Positions 1-6,157 of a stretch of DNA of 22,049 bases are shown here, in pieces; positions within the stretch are counted from its first letter, which is position 1, and the number at the start of each line of letters is the position of its first letter. This DNA is from a virus. A model generated the notes under the pieces. The model had not been told where the DNA came from, did no database searches, and worked only from the letters and a program-made list of their open reading frames with translations. The stretch lies in IMG/VR virus record IMGVR_UViG_3300021963_000730, positions 1-22,049 of that record; one strand, given 5' to 3'. The position numbers and the translations under genes were made by a program.

Positions 1-354
1 TGAAATAACAATTCCAACATGCTCTGTGTCAGTTGGTGTCTTATCAAAATTAAAGAACACTACGTCTCCTGCTTGTGCCTGTCCAATTGGAACAATTCTC
101 TTGTTCTTTGCAAACCACTGTGCTCCTGCATCACAAGATGCAAAGCCTTTCTTTGTTGATGCTGCAACTAGGTGAACTAATCCTGCGTCATCAAAGCATC
201 CCGAAACGAACATTGCACACCAAGGTTGGTGATTCATTCCGTATCTCTTTCCAAAAACTGTATCGTTGTTTGGTCCTTCTGCATATCCCTCATCAGCATA
301 TTTCTTTGCTGCTGCTACAACCTTTGCGGCTAGCGGGTGTGTTGTTTCTGCCAT
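1..354 (-). CDS. CHAP-domain endolysin, N-terminal part (gene continues past the window edge)
   Basis: Probable peptidoglycan-cleaving lysin of the CHAP (Cys/His amidohydrolase-peptidase) family, which opens the host wall at lysis. The first 118 codons are visible and the frame is open to position 1, so the C-terminal part, probably a wall-binding region, lies outside. The catalytic Cys is Cys46 in the PWCAMFVSGCF motif and the catalytic His is His112 in EHVGIVIS, following the typical AGDVVFF strand. No signal peptide or membrane segment is seen, so export would need a holin. The start ATG at 354 has an AGGAG Shine-Dalgarno seven bases upstream. It lies 47 bases downstream of tRNA-Arg and may be co-transcribed with it. 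A tail-associated lysin is a less likely alternative because the CHAP domain starts at the very N terminus. Confidence 0.82.
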   Translation of the reverse strand, partial: MAETTHPLAAKVVAAAKKYADEGYAEGPNNDTVFGKRYGMNHQPWCAMFVSGCFDDAGLVHLVAASTKKGFASCDAGAQWFAKNKRIVPIGQAQAGDVVFFNFDKTPTDTEHVGIVIS

Positions 355-387
355 TTTATTTCTCCTTATTATAGTTGACTTAATTAT

Positions 388-416
388 ATTATAGCATTTT
401 GCGCCCCTGGAAGGAA
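388..416 (-). promoter_or_regulatory. Possible extended -10 promoter for the endolysin
   Basis: On the minus strand TGC-TATAAT (396 to 388) gives a perfect -10 with the TGn extension. The -35 at 17-base spacing (TTCCTT, 416-411) is poor and lies inside the tRNA-Arg gene. It would start transcription about 25 bases upstream of the lysin ATG. AT-rich DNA yields such hexamers by chance, so this is tentative. Confidence 0.3.
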
Positions 417-474
417 TCGAACCTCCGACGCAGGCCTTAGAAGAGCCTCGCTCTATCCGCTGAGCTACAAGGGC
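402..474 (-). tRNA. trnR-UCU: tRNA-Arg(UCU)
   Basis: A full cloverleaf folds by eye: acceptor GCCCTTG/CAGGGGC with one G-U pair, D-arm GCTC/GAGC, anticodon stem AGGCT/GGCCT around loop CTTCTAA (anticodon TCT), T-arm GGAGG/CCTTC around TTCGATT, discriminator G. No CCA is encoded; CAA follows. It would read AGA/AGG, codons common in an AT-rich phage but rarer in many hosts, so it probably supplements the host pool. It sits between a strong hairpin (481-504) and the endolysin gene. Confidence 0.93.
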
Positions 475-480
475 AAAAGT

Positions 481-504
481 AAAGGCTAACAAATGTTAGC
501 CTTT
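481..504 (-). terminator. Perfect 10-bp hairpin, possible terminator or RNA-processing signal
   Basis: AAAGGCTAAC and GTTAGCCTTT form a perfect 10-bp stem around a 4-base loop. On the minus strand it is followed by ACTTTTG, a weak U-tract, and six bases later by the 5' end of tRNA-Arg. It could be a leaky terminator after the 612-923 gene, a stabilising hairpin, or a processing guide for the tRNA. The stem is certain; the function is not. Confidence 0.4.
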
Positions 505-568
505 ACGTAACCATAATCATCCTAAAGTAGCGAGCCCGAATGCGTAGGGGGGTTAGCGCCTACAAGAT
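505..568. other. GC-rich non-coding stretch, candidate structured RNA
   Basis: No plausible reading frame covers 475-611, which is long for this compact genome. The part 528-562 is clearly GC-richer than its AT-rich surroundings. It contains a GTAGG/CCTAC stem with a 10-base loop (544-563). The loop carries GCTAAC on the minus strand (557-552), which could also pair with the GTTAGC arm of the hairpin at 481-504. I could not fold it into a tRNA. The strand and function are unknown. Confidence 0.25.
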
Positions 569-611
569 AATTATATTACGTTTTTTTAAAAATACAGACT
601 GGTTAACCAAT

Positions 612-923
612 TTAATTGTTTGGAATATCTTTTTCAATATCCATAGGTATCAGACCAAAATTTTTTATAGCTTTTTTTCCTTCTTCATTTAAAGAAAACG
701 TGGCATCTAAATTTTCGTCATACTCTACAGACATTAATCCTTTTCTATACAAGCTTATTAATGTTTCGTCTATATGGTTTACATGAGCAGCCCATAGCTC
801 TGGGGCAAGCTCTTTTGCGGCTTCAGTTATACTCAAAATAAATTCTCCGCTTTCATCAACGCCTACCATCTCTATAGCGCCTATATCAAGATAGTGATCT
901 AGGTCTGACATTCCGTCTTCCAT
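612..923 (-). CDS. Small acidic phage protein, function unknown
   Basis: A 103-residue acidic soluble protein that I cannot assign to a named family. The middle (residues 10-70) reads as helix-strand-helix, and the C-terminal section with LISLYRKGLMSVEYDE and FSLNEEGKKAI resembles the wing region of a winged-helix fold, but no recognition helix is obvious. The start ATG at 923 has an excellent AAGGAG six bases upstream; that site begins two bases past the 3' end of the upstream tRNA (936-1009), so the tRNA forms the mRNA leader. Met5 is a weaker alternative start. Its place beside the terminase and tRNAs suggests the late/packaging end of the genome. No membrane segment or Cys cluster is present. 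Confidence 0.72.
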   Translation of the reverse strand: MEDGMSDLDHYLDIGAIEMVGVDESGEFILSITEAAKELAPELWAAHVNHIDETLISLYRKGLMSVEYDENLDATFSLNEEGKKAIKNFGLIPMDIEKDIPNN

Positions 924-935
924 TTCTTCTCCTTG

Positions 936-1009
936 TGCGGCAGGTAGGACTCGAACCTACGATTACCAAATTATGAGTTTGGGGCTTTAACCGACTAAGC
1001 TACTACCAC
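936..1009 (-). tRNA. trnM-CAU: tRNA with CAU anticodon (elongator Met or Ile2)
   Basis: Cloverleaf: acceptor GTGGTAG/CTGCCGC with two G-U pairs, D-arm GCTT/AAGC, anticodon stem CCAAA/TTTGG around CTCATAA (anticodon CAT), T-arm GTAGG/CCTAC around TTCGAGT, discriminator A, no encoded CCA. The G1-C72 pair is intact and the anticodon stem lacks the three G-C pairs of initiators, so it is not fMet. Elongator Met and lysidine-modified Ile2 cannot be separated by eye. A consensus promoter would start the transcript about two bases before the mature 5' end. Confidence 0.92.
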
Positions 1010-1017
1010 ATAGCTTA

Positions 1018-1047
1018 ATTATATGTTAACGTCGTCACTCTTGTCAA
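1018..1047 (-). promoter_or_regulatory. Consensus sigma-70 promoter for the tRNA-Met unit
   Basis: Minus strand: TTGACA (1047-1042), 18-base spacer, TATAAT (1023-1018), both hexamers perfect. The predicted start near 1011 is two bases before the mature tRNA 5' end at 1009. The promoter lies inside the 3' coding end of the 1019-1270 gene, and the stop TAA of that gene is part of the TATAAT box. Confidence 0.78.
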
Positions 1048-1270
1048 TACTTGTTTCTACAGCTTGTTGCACATATTCAGAAAAATGTTTTCTGATACTA
1101 CCACTTGGCCTAGAACCAATTTGCTTCCATATCCTAGTATACTCTAAAACATTTGCATATGTGGTAGGACACATCATTGTCCCATTAAATTCTCGTAGAA
1201 CCGTTGGAAGTGGAACATGCTTTCCACAACATTTGCATTCTTTTGCTCTTTCTTGATATATATTTGTCAT
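1019..1270 (-). CDS. Small Cys-rich protein downstream of terL
   Basis: An 83-residue basic protein. Cys residues cluster at the N terminus (ECKCCGKH near residues 11-18, then MMCPTTY near 32-38), suggesting a small zinc-binding knuckle; the rest is helical. I do not recognise the family. The start ATG overlaps the terL stop in an ATGA junction, so it is probably translated by coupling to terL. Such position suggests a packaging-linked or DNA-binding role, but this is only inferred. The overlapping frame on the other strand is taken as a shadow. Confidence 0.7.
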   Translation of the reverse strand: MTNIYQERAKECKCCGKHVPLPTVLREFNGTMMCPTTYANVLEYTRIWKQIGSRPSGSIRKHFSEYVQQAVETSIDKSDDVNI

Positions 1271-3063
1271 ATTGTCATCATTCTTTCTATTGCGTCTTGC
1301 AGGTCGTTCGGCATTGATTTAGGAGGCCTAATAAGATTAAACGATTGTTCTTTAGATTCTCCAAAATCTGCTTCATAACTCATTGATTCATAAGTGTGAA
1401 TATTAATTTCTCTATCTGTTGGGGCAAAAGATTTAGATATTGCATTGTATACTGATCCGCAAACAGCATCTGAAAGGTCCTTTGAGCCCTTTCGAGGGTG
1501 GTCTACCTTGTCCCGCATAATTCTTAGCTGAAGCAATTCATTAATTAATAGTGGTATGTGAGGACCTTTAATTCTTTCCTCTAATACAACCATTGCCATA
1601 TCGTCATAATGTTTTTTAGCGACAGACAGAATCTCTGTATTGATGCCATATTGTTTTAGTTGTTGCATCATATCATGAGAGTTCCATCTGTCAAAAGTAC
1701 AAAGCTTTATATTAAATCCAGCGCTCTTTAAAGAAAGAATGTAGTCTTTTACTTCTGTAAAGTCAACAGACTTATCTGCAGTAGGAGTCCAATACATAAC
1801 GGCATCAACTTCAACAACTGGTGCTGGCTGAGAGTATTCATTTGTAACCTTAATATTAACCCAGTCACGTACGTGTGCAAGTGATACCGCACAATGGTCA
1901 TGTTTTTGAGCTAGGTCAACGTGTATAAAATAATCAGTATTTTCTTGAGGTTTAAACCAAGGCTCTAGTCTTCCAAATTTATCTACAGCAATTCCAGTAT
2001 TGCTAAAAGCCTTTTCAACTTTTTCTCTAGACTTAAAGAATGCATCTACAGCCTCTGGGGGCATGCAGGCAAATCTTCCTAGAGCGTCTAGCTGGTTTCT
2101 GTAGAAGTCAACCTTAAAGTCTTCTATTTTTTTTGTTGGGTTTACTTCCCAGGTTGGTCTTTTAAGTGCATATGTTTTAGGATACTTGTATGACTTTATA
2201 TGGTCTTCTTCCCACTCAACTGTAACCTCATTGCCTTCCATTCCATCTGGAAGGTCCTCGTCCATTTTTAAAACTTTTGTTCTAATAACAGTTTCTTTTT
2301 CTGCAATTACAGACTCATAAAATTTTTGAATAGGATCATTTTTAAATCTAGGGAAAGAAAGAAGAATAAGCTTTCCACAATCTGGAAAACGAGACATTAC
2401 TGAAGCACGGTACATGTCGTATAGGGCATCTGCTGTTTTTGCCTGATCGTGCCCAGTTGTGCTTTCAATTGCAAAACCTGAAATCTCATCAAGGATGACA
2501 ACAATAACGTTATAGCCTTCCCAAGCTTCTCTTTCTGAGTGACCAGAGTGAACTGTAATAGCTTTATCAAATTTCATTTCAGATGCTTTTGACTCATACT
2601 TTCCAGCAAACCATGGGGACCTGTCAATTCTTGTCTTGAAACCTTTAAAGAAAACATTGTTTGCCTGTTGTGCGTTAATAGCAATATTTAAAATATCAAT
2701 TGAATCTCCAGGAGGCTTTCCATAATATGATGCTGGATCCTTTAAACATAAAAGAAGATAAACTACGTATGCTGTAGCAATAGTAGACGAGTAGTCTTTT
2801 CCAGAACCCTTACCTAATTGTGCAACAACCTCATTGCATGTTTGCTTAAATATTCTAACACCCTCTTCTTCACCAAATAGCTTTTTGAGTGTTGATTCTT
2901 TATAAATTTGAGAAGATTTTTCAATCAGAGTATATTGGTGTTCTGATAAAACTGGTAGGCCAAGGTAGGATGGGCTAGTGACAAATGTTCTTAGATCTAC
3001 TGGGCGCTCTTCAAACTCTTCGCCGTCAAGCATATCAATAAGATCGCTAAAATCAAATGACAT
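1267..3063 (-). CDS. terL: Terminase large subunit (packaging ATPase/nuclease)
   Basis: The motor that pumps phage DNA into the prohead and cuts it. The N-terminal ATPase has a Walker A-type loop GKGSGKD (residues 84-90) and Walker B VIVVILDE (Asp192, Glu193). The C-terminal RNase H-fold nuclease has its acidic residues at Asp383 (FIHVDLAQ), Asp458 (CTFDRW) and Asp529/Asp532 (KDLSDAV). At 598 residues it is slightly longer than many TerL proteins, with an acidic N-terminal extension of about 30 residues. No intein or frameshift is seen. It overlaps terS by 11 bases and the next gene by four, forming one operon driven by the promoter at 3599-3627. The strand order terS-terL matches common phage layout. 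Confidence 0.93.
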   Translation of the reverse strand: MSFDFSDLIDMLDGEEFEERPVDLRTFVTSPSYLGLPVLSEHQYTLIEKSSQIYKESTLKKLFGEEEGVRIFKQTCNEVVAQLGKGSGKDYSSTIATAYVVYLLLCLKDPASYYGKPPGDSIDILNIAINAQQANNVFFKGFKTRIDRSPWFAGKYESKASEMKFDKAITVHSGHSEREAWEGYNVIVVILDEISGFAIESTTGHDQAKTADALYDMYRASVMSRFPDCGKLILLSFPRFKNDPIQKFYESVIAEKETVIRTKVLKMDEDLPDGMEGNEVTVEWEEDHIKSYKYPKTYALKRPTWEVNPTKKIEDFKVDFYRNQLDALGRFACMPPEAVDAFFKSREKVEKAFSNTGIAVDKFGRLEPWFKPQENTDYFIHVDLAQKHDHCAVSLAHVRDWVNIKVTNEYSQPAPVVEVDAVMYWTPTADKSVDFTEVKDYILSLKSAGFNIKLCTFDRWNSHDMMQQLKQYGINTEILSVAKKHYDDMAMVVLEERIKGPHIPLLINELLQLRIMRDKVDHPRKGSKDLSDAVCGSVYNAISKSFAPTDREINIHTYESMSYEADFGESKEQSFNLIRPPKSMPNDLQDAIERMMTI

Positions 3064-3592
3064 CTTGCTCCGATACTATTTGTACAGGCTCAACAATTCC
3101 AGTTATTTGTGAAAGCCGACGTGCAACATCCATCTTACAATTAGGACATGAAGCAGTAACTTCTTTTAATATTCCAACTAATATTTCTTGCTTACGCTCT
3201 GTGTCTGCAATTTGTCCAGCAAGTTCTGCATTATCTAAGAGGCCAACCTGTTGCAGCATGGCAATTCTTTTTGTTTCAATATCTGCAATAAGCTTTAGGG
3301 CTCCAGCTTTAACGTTTAGCTGACCTTGGGTATCTGCATCTTCAACAGTTTTCCATGCCTCTTTGATAAGCATTGCGTAATGCTGGTCTGCACCTGATAC
3401 GGCTTCTTTAGCCCGCTCTCTGGCGTTCTGATCATTATGGACAACCGACTTCCATTCACCAATTAACTCAACAACATCTGCTCTCTTGAGGCCAGTAAGT
3501 GTTGCAATTTGGGTAGGGTTGTTACCCTTAAGTAGTTCTGAGACTACCTTATTCATGCGGTCAAAATGATCCGCTAACTCTATATCAGACAT
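3053..3592 (-). CDS. terS: Terminase small subunit (DNA-recognition protein)
   Basis: A 179-residue protein directly upstream of terL, probably the small subunit that binds the packaging start site and stimulates TerL. Residues 18-50 form a helix-turn-helix (LLKGNNPTQIATLTGLKRADVV). Residues 60-145 are long charged helices, suited to the oligomerisation core of a TerS ring. A CPNC pair sits near residue 153, with no second pair, so zinc binding within one chain is doubtful. Start ATG 3592 lies six bases from a TATACT box and has no Shine-Dalgarno, so its mRNA is probably leaderless. The assignment rests on context and HTH plus helical architecture, not on a family signature. Confidence 0.78.
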   Translation of the reverse strand: MSDIELADHFDRMNKVVSELLKGNNPTQIATLTGLKRADVVELIGEWKSVVHNDQNARERAKEAVSGADQHYAMLIKEAWKTVEDADTQGQLNVKAGALKLIADIETKRIAMLQQVGLLDNAELAGQIADTERKQEILVGILKEVTASCPNCKMDVARRLSQITGIVEPVQIVSEQDVI

Positions 3593-3598
3593 TACTCT

Positions 3599-3627
3599 AG
3601 TATACTTTTAGTCGACTAAAATGTCAA
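3599..3627 (-). promoter_or_regulatory. Consensus promoter of terS-terL, leaderless geometry
   Basis: Minus strand: TTGACA (3627-3622), 17-base spacer, TATACT (3604-3599), then only AGAGTA before the terS ATG at 3592. Transcription would start at or next to the A of the ATG. The TGA stop of the upstream gene (3624-3626) is contained in the TTGACA box. Confidence 0.8.
3606..3621. promoter_or_regulatory. 16-bp perfect palindrome between -35 and -10, candidate operator
   Basis: TTTTAGTCGACTAAAA fills all but one base of the promoter spacer. A repressor bound here would block RNA polymerase directly. No copy of the whole palindrome was noticed at the other promoters in the window. The palindrome is directly seen; regulator binding is inferred. 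Confidence 0.5.
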
Positions 3628-3953
3628 TTAGATTTTGCTTTAGCAATCTTATATAGAATTAAATATCCAATCAAATCATCAATATCGTTATCTCCAGCGT
3701 AACCTTGATTATTTATAACTCTATTTAGTTTGTCATCTATTCTTACCTTTAATTGCTCTGTTGCATCCGCCCTAGAGAATATTCTTGCAGGATTTAAGGC
3801 AGAGTCTCCATAAGAAATATTCTTTTCAATTAATAGATGAGCTATCTCATGGCATGCTCCCCAAATTTTGCCACCAGATGGCGCACCAACTGACTTCAAA
3901 TAAAGATCGCTACAGTTAAAATTTTCAACATCTTCAAATACTGCTTTTAACAT
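3624..3953 (-). CDS. DUF1599/Nmad1-like protein (nucleotide-modification-associated family)
   Basis: A 109-residue protein. The central motif EKNISYGDSALNP (residues 43-55), then RIDDKLNR (71-78) and IDDLIGYLILYKI (91-103) matches the pattern of the all-alpha family known as DUF1599 or nucleotide modification associated domain 1: KN-x-YG, R-x-DK-x-x-R, D-DL-x-Y. Such proteins occur in many phages, often near nucleotide or DNA-metabolism genes, and resemble MazG-type pyrophosphohydrolases in having helical acidic motifs. The substrate is unknown. The ATG at 3953 has TAGGAG five bases upstream, overlapping the end of the methyltransferase gene. Its stop lies inside the -35 box of the terS promoter. 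Confidence 0.65.
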   Translation of the reverse strand: MLKAVFEDVENFNCSDLYLKSVGAPSGGKIWGACHEIAHLLIEKNISYGDSALNPARIFSRADATEQLKVRIDDKLNRVINNQGYAGDNDIDDLIGYLILYKIAKAKSN

Positions 3954-3954
3954 A

Positions 3955-4404
3955 CTATCTCCTAATCAGTTCAAATCGTAGGTCATTATTTTCTCTACCT
4001 ACAAATGTCACCTGAAATAACGGAACGTTATCCCAGTAGTACCTTCCAAACAATTCATACAATTCTTTTTCAGGATCAAAATAGTCAAATGTTTCATGGT
4101 GAAAAACTTTCTTATGCGTTGGATCACGATAAGATAATTCGTTGTCCCATGCTGGAAGTCTTAAAGTAAGTTTTCCGCCGACCTTAAGTATCCTATGACA
4201 TTCAGACAGCCAATCTACAATTTCTGTATTTAGATGCTCAAACACATCAATTGCATAGACTTCATCCCACTCCTCATTTTCACAGGGCCAAGGAATAACT
4301 TCTAGGTCCCAGGCTACATCTATCCATTCGGAATGCTTTATTCTATCATGATGCACGGCACCTTGTAAAGGGACTGATCCAGACCCAAGCTCTAGTCTAT
4401 TCAT
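3955..4404 (-). CDS. SAM-dependent methyltransferase, class I fold
   Basis: A 149-residue single-domain methyltransferase. Motif I LELGSGS (residues 4-10) binds SAM; the acidic strand end and WDEVYAIDVFEHL (near 46-58) match motifs II-III; CHRILKVGGKLTLRLPA (near 69-85) is the typical motif after the beta-4 strand in the methyltransferase-11 group. There is no DNA target motif such as DPPY, so an N6-adenine or cytosine DNA methylase is unlikely; small-molecule, RNA or protein substrates are possible. It is short and starts right at motif I, lacking the usual N-terminal helix. Its ATG overlaps the stop of the HTH gene (ATGA). No good Shine-Dalgarno is seen, so coupling is likely. Confidence 0.8.
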   Translation of the reverse strand: MNRLELGSGSVPLQGAVHHDRIKHSEWIDVAWDLEVIPWPCENEEWDEVYAIDVFEHLNTEIVDWLSECHRILKVGGKLTLRLPAWDNELSYRDPTHKKVFHHETFDYFDPEKELYELFGRYYWDNVPLFQVTFVGRENNDLRFELIRR

Positions 4405-4547
4405 CGCTTTTTAATTAGTCCAAACTTAGTTAGGTATCTCTGTATAGTCATAGCAGAGGTATTACATTCAATAGCAATCTCAGTTATGCTCTTTTTTTGA
4501 ATAACGTATCTTCTATACAACCACTCTTCACTTTGATAGTATTTCAT
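4401..4547 (-). CDS. 48-residue helix-turn-helix protein
   Basis: A small basic protein whose whole length is a homeodomain-like HTH. The first helix EEWLYRRYVIQKK (residues 7-19) is followed by SITEIAIECNTSAMTIQRYL (20-39) and ends KFGLIKKR. This matches the common phage or resolvase-type pattern of SI-x-EIA-x-x-C-x-x-S-x-x-TI-x-x-x-L-x-K-x-GI. It starts in an ATGA junction with the RuvC-like gene (TGA 4546-4544) and stops in an ATGA junction with the methyltransferase, with GGAAAG before its ATG. The double coupling and full-length HTH make it a real gene although it is short. It could be a DNA-binding partner of its neighbours or a transcription regulator; neither is shown. Confidence 0.75.
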   Translation of the reverse strand: MKYYQSEEWLYRRYVIQKKSITEIAIECNTSAMTIQRYLTKFGLIKKR

Positions 4548-5110
4548 CTTTCCGTCAACACCTTGTTAGCATAATGTGCAATACCAAAGCTGTCTGCAAC
4601 GTCAAAATCCACCACATTTAAATTATACTTCCTATTAAAGTAGTCAGCAGTTCTCTGCTTTCTCATGTTCCTTAATTTGTTTTGATACCAAGAATCTGCA
4701 TAACCTGGGTTAAGTGCTCTTATTGCCTGCTTCTCTTCTTTGGTCGGGTTCTTATTGCCTATGTATGCCTGCCAAGAGGATGGGGCTATTGTTATAACTT
4801 TTGCTCCTGATGCCATCAATTCTGCAATTACAACTCCATAAACATAAGACAATTTAATTACTGCATCTGCTGACTTTACAAATACAGCACCTTCTACTAC
4901 AATATAATCTGCCTTTAATTCATCAATCATTGCATGCATTTTTCTTTTTGCATCATATATCTTCTCGTATATGTCTTGGCCTTTAAGCTCTAGCTTCCCC
5001 CATTTAATGGGAACGTCGTTCTCCATAAGGCAAAAAGCTATTGAATTTGTTGATGCATCTATGCCTAAAACCCTAACAGCTTTAGACTTAACAAGATTAG
5101 CTAATCCCAT
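4544..5110 (-). CDS. RuvC-like Holliday junction resolvase
   Basis: An RNase H-fold nuclease of 188 residues, expected to cut four-way junctions so branched phage DNA can be packaged. Strand 1 carries Asp18 in VLGIDASTNSIAF, the second acid is Glu73 in YIVVEGAVF, and the C-terminal acids are in VDFDVADSFGIAHYA near residue 170. This D-E-D-D order is that of RuvC. The ATG at 5110 is preferred over the in-frame TTG three bases upstream because AGGGG lies eight bases from it. It overlaps the zinc-finger gene by 14 bases and the HTH gene by four. With RecA and the Cas4-like exonuclease upstream it forms a recombination set. The length is close to bacterial RuvC. Confidence 0.85.
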   Translation of the reverse strand: MGLANLVKSKAVRVLGIDASTNSIAFCLMENDVPIKWGKLELKGQDIYEKIYDAKRKMHAMIDELKADYIVVEGAVFVKSADAVIKLSYVYGVVIAELMASGAKVITIAPSSWQAYIGNKNPTKEEKQAIRALNPGYADSWYQNKLRNMRKQRTADYFNRKYNLNVVDFDVADSFGIAHYANKVLTER

Positions 5111-5372
5111 CAAGCATCCCCTTTAGTCTTGCTCTTGTCTCCCGCTTTTGTTTATCAACGCACATTGTACATACAGTTTTTTCTGTGTATCGGCTTAATT
5201 GACCACCACATTTGCATAGCCTTACTGCACCATTTCTAATTGCTTTCTTCTCATAGTATTTCTCCATGATCCTTTTGTTTGTTGCAACTCTGCAACACTC
5301 GTCAGAGCAGTATTTTTGGTTATGGGTTTTTGCCGTAAATTCTTGATTACAGTCACCATTTGCACAAATCAT
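5097..5372 (-). CDS. Small protein with two zinc fingers
   Basis: 91 residues with two Cys clusters. The first (Cys3, Cys8, and YCSDECC near 21-27) has the C-x4-C...YCS-x-x-C layout of a treble-clef or MYM-like finger; the second is CKCGG near 53-57 with CTMC near 68-71, a zinc ribbon. A basic helix with KRIMEKYYEKK links them and the tail is basic, fitting nucleic-acid binding. Start ATG overlaps the TAA of the Cas4-like gene by one base (TAATG), so it is probably translated by reinitiation. The exact family is not recognised; a DNA-binding cofactor of the flanking nucleases is a guess from context. Confidence 0.72.
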   Translation of the reverse strand: MICANGDCNQEFTAKTHNQKYCSDECCRVATNKRIMEKYYEKKAIRNGAVRLCKCGGQLSRYTEKTVCTMCVDKQKRETRARLKGMLDGIS

Positions 5373-6157
5373 TATGCCTGTACATCCATTGAAGGAATAT
5401 GTACAGAACCTTCATCTGCGGTTTTAGCCCAGCAACTTTTCTTTAGTGGGCAATACTTACACGGAGCCTTTGACTTTGTGTATCCCTCTGGAATTACTGG
5501 CATATCTCCATCTTTAAAATTATCCCAAACTTTAGACAACCATTCAAATGCGTCGTTAATTATTTTAGAGTTTCTATCATTCATCTGTATTGGCAGAACA
5601 AGGACCTCTTGGGTATTCTTGTTCTCGTACAAGAAGAATCCTTCTTTTGCATCTGTTAGTTTCATATAAGTAAGAAGCTGAAGCATGTGATTTGTTGAAG
5701 ACTTCATCTCTGCCTGTCGGGTATCCCAGACCTCTTGCTTTGCAGTTTTAATTTCTCCAATAACAGTTTCTCCATCATAGTTCATTACAAGGTCTATGAA
5801 GCCACGAATTGGAGGATATTCATTTTTAATTTCTTTTTCTTCTTCTACAAATTCTGGGAAAGTTCTGATCAAACCCTGGAGTCTTTCATGAGACTGTGTT
5901 CCAACTGCCATGTTAGCAATATTAACCGCTTCATTATTATCAATAAATTCTGCACCGCTAAATGCCATATACCAATATCTTGCACAATTACCATGACCAT
6001 AACCAATAGTGCTGGGACTAAATGAGTATTTTGTCATTTCTCCATCTGGTCTTTTTGTTGCAAGGTACGCCTCATTTAGCTTTTCCCCAAATACTGCTGG
6101 ATCAAACTTACCCACATATTTTTTAAACTTTAAATTACTTATGATTGCTTTTCCCAT
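5372..6157 (-). CDS. Cas4/RecB-like PD-(D/E)XK exonuclease with Fe-S-type cysteines
   Basis: A 261-residue nuclease. The core motifs are His90, Asp122 in RGFIDLVMNYDG, EIK at 135-137 in TVIGEIKTAK, and Q-x3-Y at 160-164 (QLLTY), which is the RecB/Cas4 arrangement. One Cys (Cys58, GNCARYW) lies before the nuclease core and three after it (Cys233, Cys236, Cys242 in CKYCPLKKSC), the pattern that holds a 4Fe-4S cluster in Cas4 and AddB. No CRISPR array, cas1 or cas2 is nearby, so a role in resecting DNA ends for RecA-type recombination is more likely than CRISPR adaptation. ATG 6157 overlaps the previous stop (TAATG), and its own TAA overlaps the next start. Confidence 0.87.
   Translation of the reverse strand: MGKAIISNLKFKKYVGKFDPAVFGEKLNEAYLATKRPDGEMTKYSFSPSTIGYGHGNCARYWYMAFSGAEFIDNNEAVNIANMAVGTQSHERLQGLIRTFPEFVEEEKEIKNEYPPIRGFIDLVMNYDGETVIGEIKTAKQEVWDTRQAEMKSSTNHMLQLLTYMKLTDAKEGFFLYENKNTQEVLVLPIQMNDRNSKIINDAFEWLSKVWDNFKDGDMPVIPEGYTKSKAPCKYCPLKKSCWAKTADEGSVHIPSMDVQA

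Noticed and set aside
75-374. Open frame on the plus strand over the CHAP gene
   Set aside because: It is antisense to a frame with clear CHAP catalytic motifs and has no ribosome site; the same applies to the other plus-strand frames in the window.
505-568. Attempt to read a third tRNA in the GC-rich stretch
   Set aside because: No T-loop consensus and no acceptor stem could be built on either strand.
570-599. TATAAT on the minus strand upstream of tRNA-Arg
   Set aside because: No acceptable -35 at 15-19 bases and no TG extension; not listed as a promoter.
600-609. Palindrome TGGTTAACCA after the 612-923 gene stop
   Set aside because: Only 10 bp, not near a promoter, and no second copy noticed.
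2622-2627. TTGACA inside terL, and similar copies at 7606-7611 and 11744-11749
   Set aside because: No matching -10 at a suitable distance; they are coding sequence within conserved proteins.
5372-6157. CRISPR-Cas adaptation module suggested by the Cas4-like gene
   Set aside because: No repeat array, cas1 or cas2 is present; Cas4-like exonucleases are common in phage recombination sets.
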